Positions 1 to 7,141 of a stretch of 10,787 bases of DNA are shown piece after piece (the first letter of the stretch is position 1; every line of letters starts with the position of its first letter). Below the pieces are notes generated by a model that searched no databases, was not told the origin of the DNA, and saw only the letters and a program-made list of their open reading frames with translations. Source of the DNA: Bacillota bacterium (lineage in GTDB: Bacteria; Bacillota; Clostridia; Lachnospirales; Lachnospiraceae); contig JAEZXP010000093.1 of NCBI GenBank assembly GCA_023419655.1, forward strand, positions 1 to 10,787, in the 5' to 3' direction. Made by a program: the position numbers and the translations under genes.

Positions 1-1199
1 TTTCCATTGTGGACAGTGTTAATATTCTTTTGATAGGCCTTTTTAGTGCGATGGCAACAGGAGGAGCCGTAGTATCCTCTCAATTTTTAGGTCAGAAGAA
101 TGAGAAGAATGCTTCCCGTGCCGGAAAGCAGCTGATTGTGGTAAGTTTGGCGCTTTCTGTTGTGATAATGGTTATTACATTAGCAGGGCGGAATATGATA
201 CTAAATATGTTATTTAAGGGAGTAGAACCTGATGTTATGCTGAATGCCAGAACTTATTTTTTCTATTCGGCTTTGTCGTATCCCTTCCTGGCTGTATACA
301 ATGCCTGTGCCGCCTTGTTCCGCTCCATGGGCAATTCAAAAATATCCATGAAGATATCCATTGCTGCGAATCTGATGAACATTACCGGTAACGCTATCCT
401 TATCTTTGGATTTAATATGGGCGTTGCAGGTGCCGCCATATCAACCCTGGTATCAAGAATCTTTTCCTCTATAATGCTGTTTATTCTTCTTAGGGATAAA
501 AAGCTGCCGATTTATATTGATAATATTTTACAATACAGACCGGATATGTTTATGATAAAGCGCATACTGAGGATAGGAATCCCAAATGGCTTGGAAAACA
601 GTGTGTTTCAAGTAGGAAAGATATTTGTTCAGGGGATTGTAGCAGGACTGGGTACCGCTGCGATTACCGCCAACTCAATTGCCGGGAATATCGGAGGCCT
701 TGGTGTATTGCCGGGTTCGGCTATCGGATTAGCACTGATTACGGTTGTCGGACAATCTGTCGGAGCTGGTGACTATGACGGTGTAAAAAAATATACGAAG
801 AAGCTTATGCTGATGACACATGTAACGATGGCAGTACTCAATGTGATTATAATAATTCTGATACCTGTAATTATCAAGATATATCGGGTAAGCGACACAA
901 CGGCAGAGATAGCATCGGCACTTATGCTCTATCACAGTATTCTGGCCTCATTCTTCTGGCCGCCGTCCTTTGCGCTGCCGAATGCATTGCGGGCCGCGGG
1001 AGATGTTAAGTATACCATGTGGGTATCGATGGTATCCATGTGGGTATGGCGTATCGCCCTTAGTTATATTCTGGCGATAATGTTTGATATCGGAGTATTC
1101 GGTGTATGGATAGCGATGACGGTTGACTGGGTATTTCGCTCTATTTGCTTCGTATACCGTCTCCATAAAGAAAAGTATCGTACCGTTTCATCCATGTAA
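1..1199 (+). CDS. MATE family efflux transporter (5' end missing)
   Basis: A multi-pass membrane antiporter of the MATE (NorM/DinF-like) family, which exports drugs or other organic cations using a Na+ or H+ gradient. The reading frame is open from the window edge (first whole codon at base 3, reading S-I-V-D-S-V-N), so the GTG at base 9 is internal rather than the start. About 398 residues are visible, against about 450 in complete members. The part containing the first membrane helix is missing. Seen here: the G-G-A-V-V-S-S-Q-F-L-G-Q-K segment typical of MATE helix 2 and the following loop, alternating hydrophobic helices to the end, the mid-protein repeat G-I-P-N-G-L-E-N-S that begins the second half of the internally duplicated fold, and the W-P-P-S-F-A-L-P-N-A-L-R-A-A-G-D stretch of late MATE helices. 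It ends with TAA at 1197-1199 and a basic cytoplasmic tail. The substrate cannot be told. The gene shares no obvious function with its neighbours. Confidence 0.9.
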   Translation, partial: SIVDSVNILLIGLFSAMATGGAVVSSQFLGQKNEKNASRAGKQLIVVSLALSVVIMVITLAGRNMILNMLFKGVEPDVMLNARTYFFYSALSYPFLAVYNACAALFRSMGNSKISMKISIAANLMNITGNAILIFGFNMGVAGAAISTLVSRIFSSIMLFILLRDKKLPIYIDNILQYRPDMFMIKRILRIGIPNGLENSVFQVGKIFVQGIVAGLGTAAITANSIAGNIGGLGVLPGSAIGLALITVVGQSVGAGDYDGVKKYTKKLMLMTHVTMAVLNVIIIILIPVIIKIYRVSDTTAEIASALMLYHSILASFFWPPSFALPNALRAAGDVKYTMWVSMVSMWVWRIALSYILAIMFDIGVFGVWIAMTVDWVFRSICFVYRLHKEKYRTVSSM

Positions 1200-1256
1200 G
1201 CTTATTTATCTGACACAAAAATGCCAAATTTTACATCTAAAATTTATTAAAAGAAT

Positions 1257-1283
1257 TAATAATATGTTGGATTTAGCCGATAT
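1257..1283 (+). promoter_or_regulatory. Putative sigma-D (sigma-28) promoter of the BIG2 protein gene
   Basis: The octamer GCCGATAT at 1276-1283 is identical to the Bacillus sigma-D -10 element. TAAT at 1257-1260, exactly 15 bases upstream, matches three of four bases of the -35 element TAAA. Transcription would begin near 1290, leaving a leader of about 38 bases before the ATG at 1328. The same site also contains a perfect sigma-A -10 hexamer, TATAAT at 1281-1286. No good TTGACA lies 16-18 bases ahead of it, so the sigma-D reading explains the sequence better. If correct, the gene belongs to the motility/flagellar regulon. Both readings are inferences from motif matching. Confidence 0.55.
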
Positions 1284-1327
1284 AATTTCTAGAGGTACTG
1301 GTAAGAACAGCTTATAGGAGGTTACAG

Positions 1328-4300
1328 ATGAGAAAGACAAAAAAAACGGTCTTATATTTATCAATATGTATATTGTTAACGGCTGCAATGTATTTATTGT
1401 CCGATAATACAGCTTTAGCTTCAGAAGTTATAAGGCCCGATGAATATTATTTTGTATTTAATGGACAGCAGAAGAAGGCCGGCACCGAGTATGAGATGAA
1501 AACCAGGGAAGTCCTGCTCAATATAACATCAGGGACATGGGAACCGGCAACAGAAGTAAAGTGGGTATCATCCGAACCGGGAGTAGTAACGCTTGAACCC
1601 ACATCCTATGGTTCTAATTTTGTTAAGATGGTGCGAAAAGGTCCGGGTTATTCTACGATAACGGCAGTGATTAAGCATGGAACCGATTCTTATTCCTTAA
1701 GCTGTTTAGTCAAGGTCAATCTGGAATTTGACCATCAAAGGACGGGAACGACCGTGGCAACGACCACGCAGGAGAGAATTCTGGTCTTCAATAAGATAAG
1801 TGATTCTCCAAAGCAGATATACTTAAAGTATGTTAATTATGTTCCGGAGGGAGAGACAGAGACGGTTACCGGCGGTGCCATCTCGGCAACGGCAGTTTCC
1901 TGGGAAAGTGAAAATGAAAGTGTGGCAACCGTTGACAGCTCAGGCCGGGTGACGGCGGTTGGAAGCGGCAGTACCCGCATTGTTGTTACTACGGATACGA
2001 TGTCCACCCAGGACAGGGTTCTGACCATATACATGACGGTGGTTGTGGCTCCGGAGTTTAGTTTAACCTTTGACGATGCCAATGGCAATCGTGTTGTTGC
2101 GCACTCGGATAAAAGCAATAAGAATTTCACCCCGGTTGACGGCGTACCGACTAACTTTGTGATTGAATCCAATGCTTCTTACGGAATTAACCTGAAGTGG
2201 GAGGTATTTGATGCCAGTACGGGAAGAAAGCTTAACCCCAATAGTGACAAGCTTACTTATTCCGTCAGTGAAAACAGCGGAAATGTATCCTTTAGAGGAG
2301 TAAAAGCGGGAACCTATGAGATATATGCATATGCCAACAGCGGCTATAACTATAACACCAATGCGCCTTATGCGTATATGAAGATAATCGTTCCCATCTA
2401 TCTTGGAAATGAAGATATCGTTATGACCGTAGGAGATACATACAGTATTGTGGATAATTCCAATATTCCAAGCTTTAGTATCTTTGAGCTTTATTATGAA
2501 GAAGCCGGCGGCTCAAATATTGCTCAGGTGAACCGCACCACCGGTGTAATTACAGCAAGAAAGAATGGAAAGACGAGAATACGGCTTGTATATAAACCCT
2601 CATCCAATCTATATGATGATGATACGGTCTATACAGGCGAAAAATATATCAATATAACTGTAATAGACGGGATTTCTTTAAGTGCCACAGAAGCGATGCT
2701 TTATACATCCGGCACATTATTGCTGCATGCCATCGTTACGGACCCGACGGAGCCGATTGTCTGGCGGTCGGACGCACCTGGTATTGCCACGGTAGAGAAC
2801 GGACTGGTTAAGGCACTGCGTCCGGGTGTTGCAATTATTTCAGCAGAGCAGAATATTCGGGGAATAGTAAAGCGGGCTATCTGTGAGATTACGGTGCAGC
2901 AATCCGTATCCAGCATAACAATTGACCCGCCGGCATTGAATCTGGGGATAGGCGACTATCAGACTCTCCATGCAAATGTCACCCCTAAGTCATTAAGTGG
3001 AATCAGACTGAAATGGGAGACATCCAATGACAAGGTAGTTCGAATTGTTGAGGCACATCCTCTGACTGCAACGGTACAGGGTGTTGCAGGCGGAAATGCG
3101 GTCATATCTGCAATTAATGAGGACAATGTTGTGGTCGGATACAGCCATGTTACAATCCGCCAGCCTGTTACCAGAATACAATTATCCGAGACGAAGGTAT
3201 TCATTAATATCGATGCCAAGAGTATTCAGCTTAGGGCTATCGTATATCCTGAAAATGCATTAAATAAGGAAGTGTCATGGACTTCTTCCAATCCCCAGAT
3301 TGCCAGAGTGAATGAGAGCGGACTGGTGACCCTGGTAAAACCGGGAGAAGTAACCATCATAGCGAGGTCCGTTGATAATCCGGAAGTAATGGAGATTTGT
3401 AATATAACGATTGAAGTACCTGTATCAACGGTAGCGCTGGATGAAAAAGAAGTTACAATGTATGTAGGGCAGACAAAGAGGCTTACCTACTCGGTATTGC
3501 CCGTTAATGCCAGTAAGAATGCAGTTACATGGACTTCAACAAAGCCGAATGTTGCCTCGGTTGATGCTTCGGGAAGAGTTACTGCAAGACAAGTCGGTAC
3601 GACGGTTATTATGCTGAAAACCTTAGACGGAGGTTTTACGGCATACAGTACTGTCAATGTAAGACAGATTGCAGAAGGAGTAAAATTTAGTAGCGAGGAG
3701 CTTAAACTGGTAACCGGACAGATACATGAGGTGAAATATACATTAATACCTGCGAATGCTACCGATGTTCTATTGGTGTGGGAATCCAGCGATACGAAGG
3801 TGGCAGTCGTTGACGATGCGGGAAAGGTAACGGCAAAAGGACCGGGCTCAGCATTTATCATAGTAAGGACAGAAGCCGGAGGCATGTCCTATATAAGGGT
3901 AACCGTCAGCCAGCCGGTAAGCGGACTTTTGCTGAACTTCTCTGAAAAGACGATATATATAAATGAAAAATTCGAATTAAAGGCATCCGTTTCTCCCAGT
4001 GGGGCTTCTAATCTGGAAGTTGAATGGAAGAGCTCCGATACCAGTGTTGCCGTTGTTAATGATAAGGGTGAAGTAACCGGTATGAAACCCGGTATGGCAA
4101 TTATTACAGCGACAACAAAAGACGGTGGCATCACTGCTAATTGTGCGGTAACCGTAAGAGAGCGGATAACCAATATGAGGCTTAACCCTGAAACGTATAA
4201 AACAGGTGTCGGAAAGTCGGTGGTTCTCTCCGTCATACTTGAGAATGAAACGGCAACCAATCAGGAATTCAGATGGGTATCAAGTAATCAGTCTGTTGCA

Positions 4301-5134
4301 ACTGTGAATAAGAACGGCAAGGTTACAACACATAAATTGGGCAAGGCCATCATCACCGCATATGCCACGGACGGAAGCGGAGCGGATGCAACCTGTGAAG
4401 TTGAAGTAGTACGACCTGTAACAAGAGTTACGCTGGATAAAAGTTATCTTTCTATGAGAATTGGTGAAACCAGGGAGCTGAAAGCGAAGGTAGAGCCAAA
4501 CAATGCTACCTATAAAAATGCGAGATGGATAGTTGGTGACAGCAGCGTGGTGATGGTGGATGATGACGGCTTCGTAACTGCACTTAAGGAAGGCACAACG
4601 ACAATAACGGCGATGGCACAGGATGACAGCGGAAAATTTGCGGTCTGTCATATTACAGTATACAAGATGGTTCCGGCGACATCCGTTATTCTGTCAGATA
4701 AGAAGATAGTCATGATACAGGGTGAGCAAAGAGAAGTGAAGCCTGTATTAAATCCGGTTAATTCAACGGATAGTCTTACCTGGAGTACGGACAATTCAGC
4801 CGTTGCCAGTGTCAATAGCAGTACGGGAAGAATCAGGGCAAATGCTACGGGAACAGCAAATGTTACGGCAATGACGGATTCCGGAAAGACAGCAACGATT
4901 GAGGTTACGGTAATCGGTCTCAATGTGACAGAGCTTGTACTGGAACAGTACAGCCGATATACCTTGCAGGTGGAAGGAGCGACGTCAAGAGTAGCATGGG
5001 ATGTGGCCAATCCATCCATAGCAGAAGTCAAAAATGGTATGGTAGTCACAAAGGCAAAAGGAACGACTACAATTACGGCAACTGTTAACGGCAGAAAGCT
5101 GACCTGTAAACTGACGGTTACAAAGATAAATTAG
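1328..5134 (+). CDS. Large secreted protein with tandem BIG2 (bacterial Ig-like) modules
   Basis: An exported 1268-residue protein of unknown exact role, probably adhesive or structural at the cell surface. AGGAGG at 1316-1321 lies six bases before the ATG. Residues 1-31 form a signal peptide: a basic start (R-K-T-K-K), a hydrophobic core, and a likely signal peptidase I site after A29-L30-A31. From about residue 447 to the C-terminus there are ten head-to-tail BIG2 modules of about 82 residues. Each shows a V-x-W-x-S-S-(x)3-V-A-x-V core, a G-x-V-T-A turn, a G-x-x-x-I-x-A strand and a closing C/x-x-[IV]-T-V strand. Residues about 75-445 hold up to four more divergent or degraded copies, for example V-S-W-E-S-E-N near residue 187. 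There is no LPXTG, S-layer domain, choline-binding repeat or C-terminal membrane helix; the protein ends T-V-T-K-I-N. It may be released or held by unknown contacts. BIG2 modules occur in adhesins (intimin/invasin-like) and carbohydrate-active enzymes, but no catalytic domain is visible here. Confidence 0.9.
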   Translation: MRKTKKTVLYLSICILLTAAMYLLSDNTALASEVIRPDEYYFVFNGQQKKAGTEYEMKTREVLLNITSGTWEPATEVKWVSSEPGVVTLEPTSYGSNFVKMVRKGPGYSTITAVIKHGTDSYSLSCLVKVNLEFDHQRTGTTVATTTQERILVFNKISDSPKQIYLKYVNYVPEGETETVTGGAISATAVSWESENESVATVDSSGRVTAVGSGSTRIVVTTDTMSTQDRVLTIYMTVVVAPEFSLTFDDANGNRVVAHSDKSNKNFTPVDGVPTNFVIESNASYGINLKWEVFDASTGRKLNPNSDKLTYSVSENSGNVSFRGVKAGTYEIYAYANSGYNYNTNAPYAYMKIIVPIYLGNEDIVMTVGDTYSIVDNSNIPSFSIFELYYEEAGGSNIAQVNRTTGVITARKNGKTRIRLVYKPSSNLYDDDTVYTGEKYINITVIDGISLSATEAMLYTSGTLLLHAIVTDPTEPIVWRSDAPGIATVENGLVKALRPGVAIISAEQNIRGIVKRAICEITVQQSVSSITIDPPALNLGIGDYQTLHANVTPKSLSGIRLKWETSNDKVVRIVEAHPLTATVQGVAGGNAVISAINEDNVVVGYSHVTIRQPVTRIQLSETKVFINIDAKSIQLRAIVYPENALNKEVSWTSSNPQIARVNESGLVTLVKPGEVTIIARSVDNPEVMEICNITIEVPVSTVALDEKEVTMYVGQTKRLTYSVLPVNASKNAVTWTSTKPNVASVDASGRVTARQVGTTVIMLKTLDGGFTAYSTVNVRQIAEGVKFSSEELKLVTGQIHEVKYTLIPANATDVLLVWESSDTKVAVVDDAGKVTAKGPGSAFIIVRTEAGGMSYIRVTVSQPVSGLLLNFSEKTIYINEKFELKASVSPSGASNLEVEWKSSDTSVAVVNDKGEVTGMKPGMAIITATTKDGGITANCAVTVRERITNMRLNPETYKTGVGKSVVLSVILENETATNQEFRWVSSNQSVATVNKNGKVTTHKLGKAIITAYATDGSGADATCEVEVVRPVTRVTLDKSYLSMRIGETRELKAKVEPNNATYKNARWIVGDSSVVMVDDDGFVTALKEGTTTITAMAQDDSGKFAVCHITVYKMVPATSVILSDKKIVMIQGEQREVKPVLNPVNSTDSLTWSTDNSAVASVNSSTGRIRANATGTANVTAMTDSGKTATIEVTVIGLNVTELVLEQYSRYTLQVEGATSRVAWDVANPSIAEVKNGMVVTKAKGTTTITATVNGRKLTCKLTVTKIN
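2667..5131 (+). repeat. Ten tandem BIG2-coding modules, about 246 bases each
   Basis: The region encodes ten consecutive homologous modules of about 82 codons. Most begin with a P-V-[ST]-x-[IVL]-x-L linker strand and end with a T-V strand. The copies are recognisable at protein level but well diverged at DNA level, so the array is old and not an obvious hot spot for slipped recombination. The last module (from about residue 1197) is the most compact. Cysteine recurs at the same place in the closing strand of several modules (C-E-I-T-V, C-N-I-T-I, C-A-V-T-V, C-E-V-E-V, C-H-I-T-V, C-K-L-T-V). Confidence 0.8.
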
Positions 5135-5161
5135 TGATTATATTGGAAATCTAAAATCAAG

Positions 5162-5210
5162 AGGCAGGACGAATGCGTTGACGAATTGATGCATTTATCC
5201 TGCCTTTATT
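5162..5210 (+). terminator. Rho-independent terminator after the BIG2 protein gene
   Basis: AGGCAGGA at 5162-5169 pairs perfectly with TCCTGCCT at 5198-5205. An inner pairing of AATGC (5172-5176) with GCATT (5191-5195) lengthens the stem, and the T-rich tail TTTATTGTT follows. It starts 27 bases after the stop codon and separates this gene from recN. Confidence 0.8.
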
Positions 5211-5250
5211 GTTAAAACAAACAAAAATATTCCATAAAGAGAAGAGATAA

Positions 5251-5279
5251 TTGATAAACAAGGTTAGATATGTTAGAAT
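5251..5279 (+). promoter_or_regulatory. Sigma-A promoter of recN
   Basis: TTGATA at 5251-5256 and TAGAAT at 5274-5279 are separated by 17 bases. A TG at 5271-5272 gives an extended -10 (TGnTAGAAT). Each hexamer matches consensus at five of six positions. Transcription should start near 5286, inside the SOS box. Confidence 0.75.
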
Positions 5280-5285
5280 GCATTC

Positions 5286-5299
5286 AGAACGTATGTTTA
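5286..5299 (+). promoter_or_regulatory. LexA-binding SOS box of recN
   Basis: AGAACGTATGTTTA matches the Gram-positive SOS box CGAACRNRYGTTYG at every core position; only the outermost base on each side differs. It contains the dyad GAAC-N4-GTTT and lies just downstream of the -10, over the predicted start of transcription, where bound LexA would block initiation. recN is a classical LexA-regulated gene in Bacillus and E. coli, so motif, position and gene agree. Induction by DNA damage is the expected consequence. Confidence 0.8.
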
Positions 5300-5335
5300 A
5301 CTTATTTGGTGGTATCATACTAAGGAGGCCGTGAT

Positions 5336-7021
5336 TTGCTTATAAGTCTGCATGTTAAGAATTTTGCAATTATTAATGAAGTAGAGGTATACTTTAAAAA
5401 TCATTTGAACATACTGACCGGAGAAACCGGAGCAGGCAAATCCATCATTATCGATTCGATTAATTGTGCCCTTGGTGCCAAGGTATCGAAGGATATTTTA
5501 CGCGGCGGAGCAGATTATGCACTTGTTGAACTGGTTTTTGAGACAGAGGATGCGGCGGTTCGCAGGGCCATGGATGATATTGATATTCCCATGGAGGATA
5601 ATCAGATTATTATATCAAGAAAAATTCTGCCGGGCAGAAGTATCTACAAATTAAACGGGGAGAATGTTACCGGAAGTACAATTGCGTCGATAGCGGAGAT
5701 GCTGATTGATATACACGGACAGCATGAGCATCAGTCGTTATTGCATAAATCAAAGCATCTGGAGATTGTAGACCGCTTTGCCAGGGATGAGACAGGTGCC
5801 ATAAAGCAGGAGCTTCATGAATCCTATAAGCTTTATACATCATTAAAGCAGGAATATGACAAAGCGGGAATGGATGAAGATAAGAGGCTCCGTGAAATTA
5901 CCTTTCTGGAGTATGAGATAAATGAAATAAAAAGTGCCGCTCTAATACCTGGAGAGGATGAAGAACTGGCAGTTTTATATAAGAAATATTCGAATGCCCA
6001 TACGATATCGGAGGGCTTACAGACAGTGTACAGCCTGACCGGGTATGAGACGAATGGATCCGGTGACAGCATAGGCAGAGCTGTCCGCCAGCTTACAAAG
6101 CTGACAGAATATGATGAGAGACTGGGAGAACTTTTAGCACAGGCGATGGATGTGGAGGAGCTGCTTAATGATTTTAACCGTGACTTATCCCAGTATCTGT
6201 CAGACATGGATAATTATGAGGAAGAACTGAATGAGGTAATAAAAAGGCTGGATTGGATTAATCATCTAAAGTCAAAATACGGCAGCCGGATTGAACAGAT
6301 ACAGGAGTATTGCAGCGAATCGGAGAAGAAGCTTGAGCGGTACAGAGATTATGATGCTTATATGGAGAAGCTGAATCATTCTCTTAAGGCGGAAGAAAAA
6401 CGGCTTAACGAGCTTTCAGAAAAATTATCGGATATCAGGAGGCGAAAGGCAAAGGAGCTTACGTCTAAAATCAAAGAAGCCTTGATTGCGTTGAATTTTT
6501 TGGATGTGAGATTTGATATGACTTTTAATAGAAGCAACACCTATTCACCCAATGGATATGATGATGCAGAATTTATAATTTCCACGAATCCAGGAGAAGA
6601 GCTTAAATCCTTATCAAAAGTTGCCTCAGGCGGTGAGCTTTCAAGAATCATGCTTGGTATAAAATCTGTATTGGCGGAGAAAGATGAAATTGAAACATTA
6701 ATTTTTGATGAAATTGATGCAGGCATAAGCGGAAGGACGGCTCAGAAAGTTTCCGAGCAGTTGTCCGAAATTGCAAAACATCATCAGATTATATGTATTA
6801 CGCATCTTGCCCAGATTGCGGCGATGGCGGACGGGCATTTCATCATTGAAAAACAGACGGACGGCAAGACAACCGAGACGATTATCAAGGAGCTGAATGA
6901 CAGTGAAATGATAGACGAGCTGGCCAGAATCCTTGGAGGAGCGGTTATCACCGACCGGGTTATTGACAATGCAAAGGAAATGAAAGAGTTAGCGGTCTCT
7001 TCTAAAAAATACAAGATGTAA
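5336..7021 (+). CDS. recN: DNA repair protein RecN
   Basis: An SMC-like ATPase that acts early in recombinational repair of double-strand breaks, holding broken ends or sister chromatids together in the cytoplasm. It has 561 residues, close to the usual 550-575. Walker A is G29-E-T-G-A-G-K-S36. A long coiled-coil middle region (about 150-390) follows. The ABC signature A-S-G-G-E-L-S is at 430-436, Walker B ends in D458-E459 (L-I-F-D-E-I-D-A-G-I-S-G), and the switch histidine is H490 in I-T-H-L-A-Q-I-A. All ATPase motifs are intact. The start is TTG at 5336, fixed by AAGGAGG at 5322-5328 seven bases away and by the family N-terminus M-L-x-x-L-x-V-x-N-F-A-I-I. The GTG at 5331 is out of frame. 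An SOS box precedes the gene and a terminator follows. In many Firmicutes recN sits between argR/ahrC and spoIVB-spo0A; here a BIG2 gene is upstream and a prophage end downstream. Confidence 0.97.
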   Translation: MLISLHVKNFAIINEVEVYFKNHLNILTGETGAGKSIIIDSINCALGAKVSKDILRGGADYALVELVFETEDAAVRRAMDDIDIPMEDNQIIISRKILPGRSIYKLNGENVTGSTIASIAEMLIDIHGQHEHQSLLHKSKHLEIVDRFARDETGAIKQELHESYKLYTSLKQEYDKAGMDEDKRLREITFLEYEINEIKSAALIPGEDEELAVLYKKYSNAHTISEGLQTVYSLTGYETNGSGDSIGRAVRQLTKLTEYDERLGELLAQAMDVEELLNDFNRDLSQYLSDMDNYEEELNEVIKRLDWINHLKSKYGSRIEQIQEYCSESEKKLERYRDYDAYMEKLNHSLKAEEKRLNELSEKLSDIRRRKAKELTSKIKEALIALNFLDVRFDMTFNRSNTYSPNGYDDAEFIISTNPGEELKSLSKVASGGELSRIMLGIKSVLAEKDEIETLIFDEIDAGISGRTAQKVSEQLSEIAKHHQIICITHLAQIAAMADGHFIIEKQTDGKTTETIIKELNDSEMIDELARILGGAVITDRVIDNAKEMKELAVSSKKYKM

Positions 7022-7050
7022 AATTTCAAAAAACAGAATATCAAACAGAG

Positions 7051-7079
7051 GGATATACAATACTATGTATATCCTTTTT
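7051..7079 (+). terminator. Rho-independent terminator after recN
   Basis: GGATATACA (7051-7059) and TGTATATCC (7066-7074) form a perfect 9-bp stem with a six-base loop, followed directly by TTTTT (7075-7079). It lies about 30 bases after the recN stop. It probably marks the last clearly host-derived element before the prophage end. Read leftward there is no good T-run, so it is unlikely to stop integrase transcription efficiently. Confidence 0.85.
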
Positions 7080-7112
7080 GCCCTCTGGCCCTTGAAAATA
7101 GGGGATTCCAGA

Positions 7113-7136
7113 AAAAACGGCAATAAAAACGGCAAA
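7113..7136. repeat. 12-base tandem repeat beside the integrase 3' end
   Basis: AAAAACGGCAAT at 7113-7124 is followed without a gap by AAAAACGGCAAA at 7125-7136, eleven of twelve bases identical. It lies between the recN terminator and the integrase stop codon, where attL is expected. Short direct repeats in this place may be arm-type integrase or excisionase binding sites, or part of the attachment core. Chance in AT-rich DNA is also possible. Confidence 0.45.
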
Positions 7137-7141
7137 AATAA

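Noticed and set aside
9..11. GTG at base 9 as the start of the MATE gene
   Set aside because: The frame is open to the window edge, the upstream residues S-I also fit the family, and no ribosome site is present; about 50 residues including the first helix would be missing. The gene is simply cut by the window.
1226..1245. AAATTTT / AAAATTT hairpin after the MATE gene as a terminator
   Set aside because: The stem is only seven A-T pairs with a six-base loop and no T-run follows; too weak to call.
1837..5049. Several long minus-strand open frames inside the BIG2 gene (for example 3487-3885, 3889-4260, 4648-5049)
   Set aside because: They mirror the repeated modules of the plus-strand gene, lack ribosome sites and show no domain; shadows of the repetitive coding sequence.
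2667..5131. Regularly spaced repeats as a CRISPR-like array
   Set aside because: The repeat unit is about 246 bases, is diverged in DNA, and encodes in-frame BIG2 protein modules.
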